Positions 33,501 through 36,790 of a DNA stretch of 64,000 nt are shown here, piece after piece. The position numbers and the translations under genes are program-made. Within the stretch, counting starts at the first letter, position 1, and each line of letters begins with the position of its first letter. This stretch comes from Haemonchus contortus (Eukaryota; Nematoda; Chromadorea; Rhabditida; Trichostrongylidae): assembly GCA_000469685.2 (NCBI GenBank), contig LS997562.1, positions 18,513,813-18,577,812 of the forward strand, read 5' to 3'. The notes under the pieces are model-generated. The model saw only the letters and a list, made by a program, of their open reading frames with translations. It did not search any database and had not been told where the DNA came from.

Positions 33501-34640
33501 TTGTTAGCGTAGATATTATGTCGTGTTCGTAGGAATTATGCACTTGATCTGGCATCTCTGGATTACGAGAAAATTACGACCACACCTGGGAGGAACGGCT
33601 ACAATACGTTACAGAAAGGATAAAGGTGTAGTGGCAGTTGGCGTACACTGTCACACGCACAGCTCGGGATCAGATCCGGGATCGAGGAAGCCTTCTAATT
33701 CTTTCTCATTACCCCTCCCCCCCCCCCTTTCGCTCCCCCCTCCCCAGCACCTCCCAGCCCTCTTCACGAGCTGAATCGGTACCAAATGCTACCACCATTC
33801 TGGCCATTCTGGATAAAAGTCGAGGGTGAACGTGCATCTCAGGGACTTCGAAGTTGCTAGCTATTCCACCCATATCACCATTCAGTTTTGGACGTCAGAA
33901 GAATAGTAGCACTTCAACAGAGAAGTAGCTGCCATTTCAAAGGTTCTCAAATGGAAGTTGAAAGTGGTGGTATCCGATCCTGGAAAATACTAATATTCGC
34001 TCCGCGATGTTGCACTGTCAATGACTATACTGAAGAACGCTCGATCTCTAGACCTTTGACGATAACGCTCGACTATCCTCCCTGCAGGTACGACCTCATG
34101 CGGTAAGGTAGGGCCTCAAATAAATATAACCCGGCTCCATTTGTCATGATTCGATCTATCTGGACCTACCTGGCAAGTCGAGGATTTCTAGCCAACAACG
34201 TCGCTCAGAACTTAGGAAAGTGTGTGGTATTCAGGAATCCTCAAAATTATAATGATAAACAACTCAAGTAGTTAATGAAATTATTTCCACTGTTCCACCG
34301 GAATTCAGTCCATGTTGTCGAGATTGTACTTTCGACTTGCTTCTTTCTCGCCTCAAATTCAAATTTACCTGAGGTCTTTTCACTATCAATTAGCTCAATG
34401 TCTCGGGGTACAAATAAATGAAACACAATACATGTGAACATAACATACATTCGGAATAATGTTATCCTTTTCAGCTTGAAACGAGGTGGTGGTCGCTGCT
34501 CAGAGCGGAGGGCTCGGACCAGATCGCCAAATCAGATGGATCTTGACATTCGGCAAGCACCGGCTCGGCCGAACAGCTTTACGAATCTCGGCCACAATCT
34601 GGTGCTCACCTACCGTACACTCTGGAACAAAGATCATTGA
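362..34640 (+). CDS. scyl-2 (SCYL2-like): SCYL2-like (SCY1 family) pseudokinase, multi-exon gene, 5' end off the window
   Basis: The join is 362-511, 882-940, 1050-1124, 4850-4952, 5006-5143, 5826-5985, 6225-6286, 7283-7417, 8436-8567, 9786-9962, 25185-25307, 29864-29993, 30269-30380, 31021-31131, 31966-32058, 32493-32596, 32741-32897 and 34475-34640. This gives 729 codons including stop, with intron phases matching at every junction except a special case after exon 2. The order of conserved blocks follows vertebrate SCYL2: LAHPRILHVQHSLED, EFLAFGTEAVYASLDNV, GLSYLHNSAKILHGNLTPAS, FLAPEYLAP, ADVFSLGVL, then HEAT-like helices and a Ser/Arg-rich tail. The catalytic Asp is missing (HGN instead of HRD) and DFG is replaced by GFSF, as expected for this pseudokinase family. 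SCYL2 proteins bind clathrin and adaptor complexes at the trans-Golgi network and endosomes; that role is transferred from family knowledge. The vertebrate protein is about 930 aa. Here the N-terminus is cut by the window and about 40 residues of HEAT region between exons 11 and 12 are not found. Confidence 0.85.
882..940 (+). CDS. SCYL2-like exon: beta-3 strand (VMVFDRK)
   Basis: After a ttgattcag acceptor the exon reads EASVMVFDRKNNVKAPPRIG, matching the V-FVFDKK strand of SCYL2. To reach the next exon in frame (YEVGQLSSL) the donor must be the GC at 941-942. The alternative is the ordinary GT at 943 spliced to a weaker acceptor after 1057. Either choice keeps the frame. The GT at 943 with the strong acceptor at 1049 would shift it. 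Confidence 0.6.
1050..1124 (+). CDS. SCYL2-like exon: alpha-C to beta-4/5 block
   Basis: It lies between ccttccag and gtaagt and reads YEVGQLSSLAHPRILHVQH followed by SLEDTK. The HPR(I/L)L-VQH-LE block is diagnostic of SCYL2 compared with other kinases. It ends in phase 2, and the codon is completed by the exon at 4850. The 3.7 kb intron that follows carries two SINE copies, a second tRNA-headed element and a TTAA MITE. Confidence 0.8.
1841..2128 (+). repeat. tRNA-derived SINE, family 1, copy in SCYL2 intron
   Basis: The head has an A-box-like GGTGGTGTAGTGGCAA and a mutated B-box (GGATTCAAATTCC). The body follows family order: CCGCCTAGG, ACCAAG-CTTCCA, TTGGTACCAG, GAGGATAAA, ATCGGCTGGCC, TCTGAATGGAAGTC, TTGATCAACG, and a T-rich tail. 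This is an old, diverged copy. Confidence 0.8.
2864..3345 (-). repeat. Second tRNA-headed SINE-like element with (AAAC)n tail
   Basis: On the minus strand the head (3270-3345) carries a good B-box, GAGTTCGAATCCCGC, and an A-box-like segment near 3325. The minus-strand 3' end at 2864-2890 is an (AAAC)n tail. The body is unlike family 1. Tail plus pol III head is the SINE layout. No clear target-site duplication was found, so the borders are approximate. Confidence 0.45.
3438..3732 (-). repeat. tRNA-derived SINE, family 1, full-length
   Basis: The reverse complement starts GGGCGGAGGTGGTGTAGTGG and keeps the full family body. The direct repeat TTCCAGAATA flanks both sides (near 3424 and 3737), a probable target-site duplication. 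Confidence 0.88.
4009..4523 (+). mobile_element. TTAA-type MITE, copy 1
   Basis: The right end is GTGAACTGTGCCTTTAA; the left end (4009-4040) is a diverged inverted match including GTTCACGATAATTTTGAGGT. Internal blocks (GGACGAGATT-CAG, GTTGCA, CCTTGTGAA-GGTGCAGC, CTACAATGCC, ACTCGTCC) recur in the copies at 9168, 29295, 30484 and 45641. It is non-coding. Confidence 0.65.
4850..4952 (+). CDS. SCYL2-like exon: hinge region
   Basis: The acceptor is tgtttcag and the donor gtgatt. The exon reads EFLAFGTEAVYASLDNV followed by VIEEGIERLEMKLGVLQ. The LAF-TE-V-ASL-NV block matches the hinge of SCYL2. It starts by completing a Lys codon begun in the exon at 1050-1124 and ends in phase 0. Confidence 0.85.
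5006..5143 (+). CDS. SCYL2-like exon: degenerate catalytic loop
   Basis: The exon is bounded by tttcag and gtgagt and is 46 codons in phase 0. It reads IIDGLSYLHNSAKILHGN, then LTPASIYVTNSRLWKIAGFSFAVAAKEP. HGN stands where active kinases have HRD, and GFSF replaces DFG, so the catalytic and metal-binding Asp residues are both absent. This is a normal SCYL2 property. The preceding intron is only 53 bp. Confidence 0.9.
5238..5409 (-). repeat. tRNA-derived SINE, family 1, internally deleted
   Basis: The minus-strand head (CCACCTCCGCCC end at 5409) and first half are present. The segment between the GATAAAAG block and the GGCGCATCCC block is missing. It lies in the intron just after the catalytic-loop exon of SCYL2. 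Confidence 0.75.
5826..5985 (+). CDS. SCYL2-like exon: APE region and helix F
   Basis: The acceptor is atcattcag and the donor gtcaga. The exon reads DCYPCYPWTKKLPPILQPD, then LDFLAPEYLAPNQQ and ADVFSLGVLICWIYAG. The PEYLAPE-like and SD-(Y/F)SLG motifs match SCYL2. It ends with one base of a Gly codon completed in the exon at 6225. Confidence 0.85.
6225..6286 (+). CDS. SCYL2-like exon: short helix G segment
   Basis: This is a 62-bp exon between gtttcag and gtggga that brings the frame back to phase 0. It reads GKRLIDAKNNLETHAIICGQ, corresponding to the GKP-(F/D)-NN segment of SCYL2. It is too short to recognise alone; the call rests on position, phase and splice sites. Confidence 0.7.
6622..6997 (+). 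mobile_element. Mutator-like MITE (family M2), 376 bp
   Basis: It is flanked by the perfect 9-bp direct repeat GGCCTAGCG (6613-6621 and 6998-7006). The ends start GGGGTAACGGAACTTCTCCC and, on the other strand, GGGTCTGAGAACTTCTCCCC, sharing GAACTTCTCCCCTA and subterminal GCGGC-rich blocks. No coding capacity. 9-bp duplications and GGG ends suggest the Mutator superfamily. Confidence 0.7.
7283..7417 (+). CDS. SCYL2-like exon: end of kinase-like domain
   Basis: This is a 45-codon, phase 0 exon between tttaaaag and gtgagt. It reads EIELIQLNEALNCISEELG, then LRESMGKVLSLDVEVRPTVQLLAL. The L-L-V-VRPT-QL block matches the conserved end of the SCYL2 pseudokinase domain. Confidence 0.8.
7602..7900 (+). 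repeat. tRNA-derived SINE, family 1, full-length
   Basis: It starts GGGCGGAGGCGGTGTAATGG, with B-box GGGTTCAAATCCCGG and a complete body ending in ACTTTATCCTTTATTC. ACATACTGA occurs immediately before it and just after the tail (near 7911), a probable target-site duplication. Confidence 0.88.
8436..8567 (+). CDS. SCYL2-like exon: kinase to HEAT linker
   Basis: This is a 44-codon, phase 0 exon between cgttccag and gtgagt. It reads IKHFDDPALSALRQLDDIS, then FDPSQKAHFLGQTLVSALPVIPE. The FDD-AL-L--LD pattern followed by Q-F-GL---LP is the SCYL2 linker into the helical repeats. Confidence 0.8.
8855..9150 (+). mobile_element. Mutator-like MITE (family M3), 296 bp
   Basis: The perfect 9-bp duplication GTAGGTACA flanks it (8846-8854 and 9151-9159). 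Inverted ends share GTTGCGCGCGTCCGT, then GAAA-TAGGTCAC, over about 50 bp. The ends are very rich in CpG compared with the surroundings. No transposase. Confidence 0.72.
9168..9660 (-). mobile_element. TTAA-type MITE, copy 2 (decayed)
   Basis: The minus strand carries the same ordered blocks as the copy at 30488-30963: CGGACGAGATTC, GCGATTGCGTAAAGAGC, GGTACAACCTCTACAA, GAAACTCGTCCAC. Borders are approximate because both terminal inverted repeats have decayed. It sits 9 bp beyond the M3 duplication. Confidence 0.5.
9786..9962 (+). CDS. SCYL2-like exon: first HEAT-like helices
   Basis: This is a 59-codon, phase 0 exon between tattttcag and gttagt. It reads NIWFSRVLPRFNEQLFDSH, then LSKPLFFMLDHCESHNIHKL and RTWMRKILDHTSQKP. 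Hydrophobic heptad-like helices match the R-LP-L--EF----V-FVLP block of SCYL2. A 15.2 kb intron follows, the largest in the window. Confidence 0.8.
10929..11292 (+). repeat. ~350-bp direct repeat, left copy (LTR-like)
   Basis: It starts TAACGAGGCTCATA and is about 85% alike by eye to 12143-12474, in the same orientation. Shared blocks include TTTGAGTACTAATTAT, AATTATATGGTACATTT and CCTCTCTGTGCTATGCGCAT. Spacing between starts is 1214 bp. Confidence 0.75.
11432..11737 (+). pseudogene. Reverse-transcriptase-like C-terminal remnant
   Basis: A 100-codon open frame lies between the two direct repeats. The segment FPHYTTNVSKGIESSTMYSE, then ILRTAMTCTYKEDFL, resembles the region after the RT palm/thumb in Penelope-like and related elements (FP--(T/S)N(V/I)S------E--R---C----DF). 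No palm motif is present, so the element is truncated. The family assignment is a guess. Confidence 0.3.
11925..11966. repeat. (TA)n-rich microsatellite
   Basis: An imperfect TATA run downstream of the RT-like remnant; low complexity only. Confidence 0.85.
12143..12474 (+). repeat. ~350-bp direct repeat, right copy (LTR-like)
   Basis: Partner of 10929-11292. Compared with it, a ~25-base segment after ATCGG is missing. The following bases show no obvious shared flank, so a target duplication cannot be given. Confidence 0.75.
14108..14300 (+). repeat. tRNA-derived SINE, family 1, headless fragment
   Basis: It keeps the body from CGCCCAGG through ACCAAGCCTTCCATCC, TACATCGGCTGGCTACC, TCTGAATGGAAGTCGAATG to GGCGCATCCC. 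The pol III head is missing. Confidence 0.75.
14688..14930 (+). repeat. tRNA-derived SINE, family 1, head-damaged copy
   Basis: Only a remnant of the B-box side (CGAATTCCCGGGTCGAT) survives. The body is complete through GGGATTGATTAACGCC and the TTCATCCTTTATCC tail. It lies about 390 bp after another fragment in the same orientation. Confidence 0.8.
16299..16545 (-). repeat. tRNA-derived SINE, family 1, diverged copy
   Basis: On the minus strand the body blocks (GATAAAAGCACTGACTTGTA, GCTGGCTACCGCAAATCATT, CTGAATTG, GGATGGCC) and a degraded head (GTAAAGGGGCACTATCACC, CATGGTCACGGATTCC) are readable. Confidence 0.75.
18339..18412 (+). repeat. Non-LTR retrotransposon 3' end with (TAAA)n-type tail
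   Basis: TTGTATGACACACCCTTGGG is followed by TGGGTTTAATGAATAAATAA and more A/T tetranucleotides. CACCCTTGGGTG is a perfect small hairpin just before the tail. The same arrangement recurs at 43310. RTE-type LINEs end this way; no RT coding is attached here. Confidence 0.5.
20725..20989 (-). mobile_element. Mutator-like MITE family M1, copy A
   Basis: It is flanked by GCTATCTTT (20716-20724) and GCTATCTTC (20990-20998). The ends are GGGAGACGGGC and GCACCACACCC, each followed inward by an inverted TTAGGAACGA. It is 265 bp without coding capacity. Orientation is arbitrary; it is inverted relative to copies B and C. Confidence 0.8.
21538..21770 (+). repeat. tRNA-derived SINE, family 1, partly deleted
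   Basis: It starts GGGCTGAGGTGGCGCAGTGG (A-box) and has B-box GGGTTCAAATACTGG. The body is shortened after CGCCTAGGC but retains TTGATACCAGACTTG, CTGAATGGAATTCGAATG and GGCGCATCCC. Confidence 0.78.
21785..22250 (+). repeat. tRNA-derived SINE, family 1, split by a MITE
   Basis: SINE body sequence ending CCACCCTTCTG at 21821 resumes at 22080 with ACCCTTCTGGG, then GTACTTGTACATACGCTGGC, CACTGCATAGGCC and GGTTAATGC. The interruption is exactly the M1 copy B (21822-22079), so the MITE inserted after the SINE. Confidence 0.65.
21822..22079 (+). mobile_element. Mutator-like MITE family M1, copy B, nested in a SINE
   Basis: It starts GGGTGTGGTGCGTTAGGAAC and ends GGCCCGTCTCCC. The 9-bp duplication ACCCTTCTG lies at 21813-21821 and 22080-22088. 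Its internal sequence is the reverse complement of copy A (20725-20989). Confidence 0.85.
23805..23951. repeat. 48-bp near-perfect foldback (long hairpin)
   Basis: The arms 23805-23852 and 23904-23951 are inverted complements with 3 mismatches in 48. The 51-base loop contains a second small hairpin, CTCTTACT/AGTAAGAG (23880-23887 with 23894-23901). No target duplication is evident. It lies in the 15 kb SCYL2 intron. Confidence 0.85.
25185..25307 (+). CDS. SCYL2-like exon: HEAT helices after the 15 kb intron
   Basis: This is a 41-codon, phase 0 exon between tgatttcag and gtaaga. It reads LRSFVLENMSSLFRRLSDD, then KVEDKCMDLIVNSLRSDDSSVQ. It continues directly from the exon at 9786 when aligned with SCYL2 (lengths agree to one residue), so no exon is needed inside the 15.2 kb intron. 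Confidence 0.8.
25410..25560 (+). repeat. tRNA-like paired-head repeat (family T3), copy 1
   Basis: Two inverted arms, GGACGGGACTCGATCCCGTA (from 25427) and GAGTTCGAGTCCCGTTCAAG (25503 onward), each contain a B-box-like GTTCGAGTCCC on opposite strands, with AAGCAC-GGTAC next to it. The right part (GTTCGAGTCCCGTTCAAGAC, then TGAAGATTTGC and CTCTTT) resembles 62558-62606. Confidence 0.4.
27136..27410 (+). repeat. tRNA-derived SINE, family 1, diverged copy
   Basis: The head GGTGGAGATAGTGTAGTGGC and a decayed B-box (CGATCGAATCTACG) are present. The later body is intact: CGATTCTGAATTGGAGCC, GGCGCATCCTTCAGACGGG, ATTGATTAATGCCAAAA. Confidence 0.75.
27411..27505 (+). repeat. tRNA-derived SINE, family 1, 3' fragment
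   Basis: It follows directly after another copy. GGCTACCGCAA, GATTCCTAAATGGAGGCCGG, GCGCTCCC and GGGTTGACTAAAGCC match the 3' third of the element. Confidence 0.55.
27506..27560 (+). repeat. Possible non-LTR 3' end hairpin plus A-rich tail
   Basis: ACACTCATATGAGTGT is a perfect hairpin followed by ATGGAATAAAAAAGTAAATG. The layout matches the 3' ends at 18339 and 43310, with a different stem sequence. Confidence 0.3.
27803..28101 (+). repeat. tRNA-derived SINE, family 1, full-length diverged copy
   Basis: The head is degraded (GGGCGTTTAACTGGCAAGTG, B-box region CACGACTTCATATCCCGG). The body is complete, with GGTACCATACTCGTCTGGG, AGGATAAAAGCACTGACTTG and GATTGATTAACGTCCAAGG. Confidence 0.8.
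29295..29661 (-). mobile_element. TTAA-type MITE, copy 3
   Basis: The right end is ATTATCGTGAACTATGCCTTTAA; the minus strand therefore starts like the consensus TTAAAGGCATAGTTCACGAT. The internal GGATGAGTTCAATGGCATTG and GTAGAGGCTGCAC blocks match copy 1. The left border is approximate. Confidence 0.6.
29864..29993 (+). CDS. SCYL2-like exon: HEAT helices
   Basis: The acceptor is cgtttcag; the donor at TCGA/gtatgt is better than the nearby AA/gtcgag and gives the right phase. It reads RQLDLLAGLAALSDRCDAAS, then IQQLLSCVSLCSAHHPVIIHAKS. Compared with SCYL2, about 40 residues of the preceding repeat are unaccounted for. The phase 0 junction is still compatible with direct splicing from the exon at 25185. 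Confidence 0.7.
30269..30380 (+). CDS. SCYL2-like exon: HEAT helices
   Basis: The acceptor is tgctacag. The first two bases complete an Arg codon from the exon at 29864. It reads LVQRIVTRDPVRMKDASQVC, then VHLLNPLVIGLSCKEL. The L-PL-I-LS---L block matches the last HEAT helices of SCYL2. It ends in phase 2 at GAG/gttcgt. Confidence 0.75.
30484..30967 (+). mobile_element. TTAA-type MITE, copy 4 (best preserved)
   Basis: TTAAAGGCACAGTTTAC at the left and GTAAACTGTGCCTTTAA at the right form perfect 17-bp inverted ends including TTAA on both sides. Either TTAA is the duplicated target (piggyBac-like) or the inverted repeat itself starts with it. 484 bp, no transposase. It sits between SCYL2 exons 30269-30380 and 31021-31131. 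Confidence 0.72.
31021..31131 (+). CDS. SCYL2-like exon: final helix and coiled coil
   Basis: It follows ctgtttcag and ends at TTGG/gtatgt. It reads SSAHFDDVMSSVRILLDLVEQ, then LRYESDDRLQQQQLGLG. It aligns with the F---(I/V)-----L--LE-----LEQLH segment that closes the helical part of SCYL2. Confidence 0.8.
31601..31850 (+). repeat. tRNA-derived SINE, family 1, with the most tRNA-like head
   Basis: GACGTGGTGTAGTGGTAAGA and, 40 bases on, CGGGGATCGAATCCCTG give clear A and B boxes with D-arm and T-arm symmetry, but no acceptor stem. The body is diverged: CGCCTAGGCCAA, GCATCGGCTAGTCACTGCA, GACTCTGAATGGTAGCC, GGCTGATTCACGCC. Confidence 0.78.
31966..32058 (+). CDS. SCYL2-like exon: Ser/Arg-rich tail, part 1
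   Basis: It lies between tttcttcag and gtatgt with phase 2 at both ends. It reads RLGNRRVSMSSTNLPRVMIS followed by AARPSFSNDSR. Low-complexity, disordered tail sequence; the call rests on splice sites and phase continuity. Confidence 0.65.
32493..32596 (+). CDS. SCYL2-like exon: Ser/Arg-rich tail, part 2
   Basis: It lies between catttcag and gtgaat. It reads KMSFLSADGRLEDRGRRESR, then DSRGSLESDMSIRIG. Rich in Arg, Ser, Asp and Glu; likely disordered. Phase 2 in, phase 1 out. Confidence 0.6.
32741..32897 (+). CDS. SCYL2-like exon: Ser-rich tail, part 3
   Basis: It lies between tgttccag and gtcagt. It reads NSSDISDDSCHSGASQTARG, then RRQSWLECYAHSMSLEQG and on to AGDAAL. A second in-frame donor at 32854 (CAAG/gtgcct) would give a shorter form with a different downstream phase. 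The longer form is chosen because it is in phase with both candidate last exons. Confidence 0.6.
33026..33230 (+). CDS. Alternative last exon of the SCYL2-like gene (candidate)
   Basis: After acceptor acactctag, a frame in phase with the exon ending at 32897 stays open for 67 codons to TAG at 33228. A canonical AATAAA follows at 33233-33238. There is no recognisable homology (start AVHRLLHHLETDQGCSLESE). The nearby poly(A) signal and phase agreement make it a plausible alternative 3' end; it could also be chance. Confidence 0.3.
33614..33850 (+). repeat. tRNA-derived SINE, family 1, strongly diverged
   Basis: GGATAAAGGTGTAGTGGCAG and ACACTGTCACACGCACAG are followed by GGGATCAGATCCGGGATCG. 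A pyrimidine-rich run (33709-33750) has replaced part of the body, followed by CTGAATCGGTACCA, GGATAAAAG and GTGCATCTCAGGGA. Confidence 0.55.
34475..34640 (+). CDS. SCYL2-like terminal exon
   Basis: A strong acceptor (atccttttcag) is followed by an open frame to TGA at 34638. It reads LKRGGGRCSERRARTRSPNQ, then RPNSFTNLGHNLVLTYRTLW and NKDH. It is in phase 2 with the exon at 32741. No AATAAA is seen in the next 150 bases. A competing last exon is at 33026-33230. Confidence 0.55.
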
Positions 34641-34777
34641 TCTAAGATCAGTCAGCTCTCGATGCTCTCAGGGTACCTGAGTGCCCCATCTAATCATTTA
34701 TCTTGTGTCTCATTCACGGTTAACTAGCTCAAGCACCGCCAGTTTCCAACTAAGCAAGTACGTGATAACTTGAGTTG

Positions 34778-35032
34778 CTAATTGGGCAAAGCTGTCATAA
34801 TTCGGCTTCCTGCTTCGTATTGTTCCAGCGTAATTGTAGCAGCCATTCCGGGTTTCTTAGCATAAACAGTTATCTGAGTATTCACGAATGTTTCTAAATA
34901 CATTACAGCTGTATTTTGGCGACCTTTTTCGGATAAGGACATTATTGTCTTTGATTGTTTTATTGTTTTGATCTCATAGTATTTCGCAGTGCATCCGGCC
35001 AATATCACGCCAACATATTGTACATACATCAT
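34778..35032 (-). CDS. Unrecognised open reading frame, 84 codons
   Basis: The frame starts MMYVQYVGVILAGCTAKYYE and ends EQYEAGSRIMTALPN. Composition looks protein-like, but I recognise no family and see no clear splice partners. The larger open frames on both strands at 34955-35570 overlap each other and look like chance. It could be a small gene, an exon or nothing. Confidence 0.15.
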   Translation of the reverse strand: MMYVQYVGVILAGCTAKYYEIKTIKQSKTIMSLSEKGRQNTAVMYLETFVNTQITVYAKKPGMAATITLEQYEAGSRIMTALPN

Positions 35033-35699
35033 ATCGTGACCAGCTTTTCAAATTGTATTCTTGCCTTAGTCCGTCGATCATCAGTGATACGTTGTTATGT
35101 GTACGGTGAACGTCGTCGACCACAACTGCCGATTGACGCTAAATTGCGGACCTACGGTTGCGGTGGCCACCGTTGCGTGAGCAATCGCTATTGTCATTGG
35201 TGTCAATTTTATGCGATGTATAAATTGTTTTTGCAATCCAAACTATTTGATGAAAGAGTCTTATGCAACTCACTAAATTCGAAAATGATGACCGTATTCT
35301 GCTCACTTTTAGTAACTTGCTTTCGAAAGGTATTGGAAGCAAAAGCGTCTTCTTATAGTAGAAAGCGTTATGTGTACTCAGAGTAAAGGATGTGCAAATA
35401 ACCTCCGGCGGGGAAGAGATATAGCCCAACAAAATTGCTGCTTTGCTCATGCTTATGGGTCGGAAAAGGGTGTTTCTAATGACCGAGCTCCTGAGTCGAC
35501 TTGCGACGCCCAAGAGATACAATACCACTACTAATTCATTGAACGGATTAGTCGTCACAAACCGTCGCATCTCAATAACTTTTAATAAAGTTCCGATCCG
35601 ATCAAGTTGAAAGTGGGACCAGCCAAACTTCGTCTCCTCATTTTTTTGCTTTTATTTCCACGAAAAGTGGAAAGTGAGTCTCTCAGCACTTAGGACGTT

Positions 35700-36020
35700 A
35701 CTTGCGGATTATCAGCATTGTAAACCCTCCTTGTCGCGTATCGCGAGGATCGCTCCGAGGGCTCCCCGGGCATGCCGACGCCTGTAGGTCACCGTCGCAA
35801 TTGACCCCCTATAATCAAAGGTGATCGCGCGGGAAATACGCGTTGCAGCAAAGTGGCTCTCGACGCGCTTTTTCATTCGTCCTACCCGACTCGGGGTTAC
35901 CCCGACGTGTCTTCGCCCCCCCCCCCGCACCTCGCGACGGGCCTGCATGGCTTCGGCCCTTAGAATCGTTCTTGGTTAACCGCGCCCCACCTACTGCCTC
36001 CGCCAAGGAGTCCGTAAGTT
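35700..36020. other. CpG-rich island of unknown nature
   Basis: The base composition is clearly GC-richer than its AT-rich flanks, with many CG dinucleotides (GCTCCGAGGGCTCCCCGGGC near 35751) and a C12-type run near 35918. Weak inverted similarity of the ends was not convincing. It resembles the CpG-rich MITE ends elsewhere in composition only. Confidence 0.35.
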
Positions 36021-36299
36021 GCAATTGACGTTATGATGCTCTGATCGTAATTGATTTTTTGATACTTTGTTTATAAAGGCTGATCCCTTCTTTGCCTTTT
36101 TAATCGCATTGAGATCGGTTTTCACCTATTACATCGAATATCATTAACTTCATTTGAAAACGGTTGGGTCAGATGTCAAATGAGACTGTGTGGTGTCAGG
36201 GGGTGAAACCATACTCCTGACCACGGCTTGAAGTAGCAGAGGTGCAACTGGCAGGATCCCCGAGATGCAACACTCCTCTTCCATAAGAGCTTCGTTTTT

Positions 36300-36790
36300 A
36301 TCTCCTGAAGTTCACGAATAGCACCATATTCAAGGACAACATTCGGCCCAGATTATTTTGTTATCCTTCCTGAATTAATTTGAATTTCAGCTGAAACCAG
36401 TGATTCAATTAACCATATTTCAAGACATTCGCTGCTTCTTTCCGGTCATAGGTTAAAGCGGAATACCGATGATTGGCTCTGCTTATGGAAAGTGCAGTCA
36501 ATAATTTTCGTTTTTCTTCAATTTCGCGGCTTTATTTTCAGGAGGATGGAAGAGTGACTCTTCAAGTACCGGAGGTGTTGCCTGCGATAAACATCTTTGT
36601 AAGCCCAACACTGCAATTGATAGATCCATTTTCAGTTTTTGAAAGTCACATATGGTCCTATATTCAAGAAGAACATGGGATTGTGTTCATTTCGATATCC
36701 TTCATGGCAAATTTCAACCAATTTCAGCTGAAAACAGCGCTTTGAGTCACTGATTTTCCGAGCATTCGCTAGTTATTTCCAGAGGTGTGT
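36300..36790 (+). repeat. Degenerate direct duplication (~130 bp)
   Basis: Blocks ATATTCAAG-A-AACAT, then ATATCCTTC, AATTTCAGCTGAAA, and CATTCGCT with TTTCC occur in the same order around 36330-36450 and 36660-36780. An old tandem or dispersed duplication; nothing coding is recognised. Confidence 0.4.

Noticed and set aside
34955..35570. Two overlapping 143-codon frames on opposite strands
   Set aside because: They are mirror frames over the same DNA, no conserved motif is visible in either, and length alone is weak evidence here.
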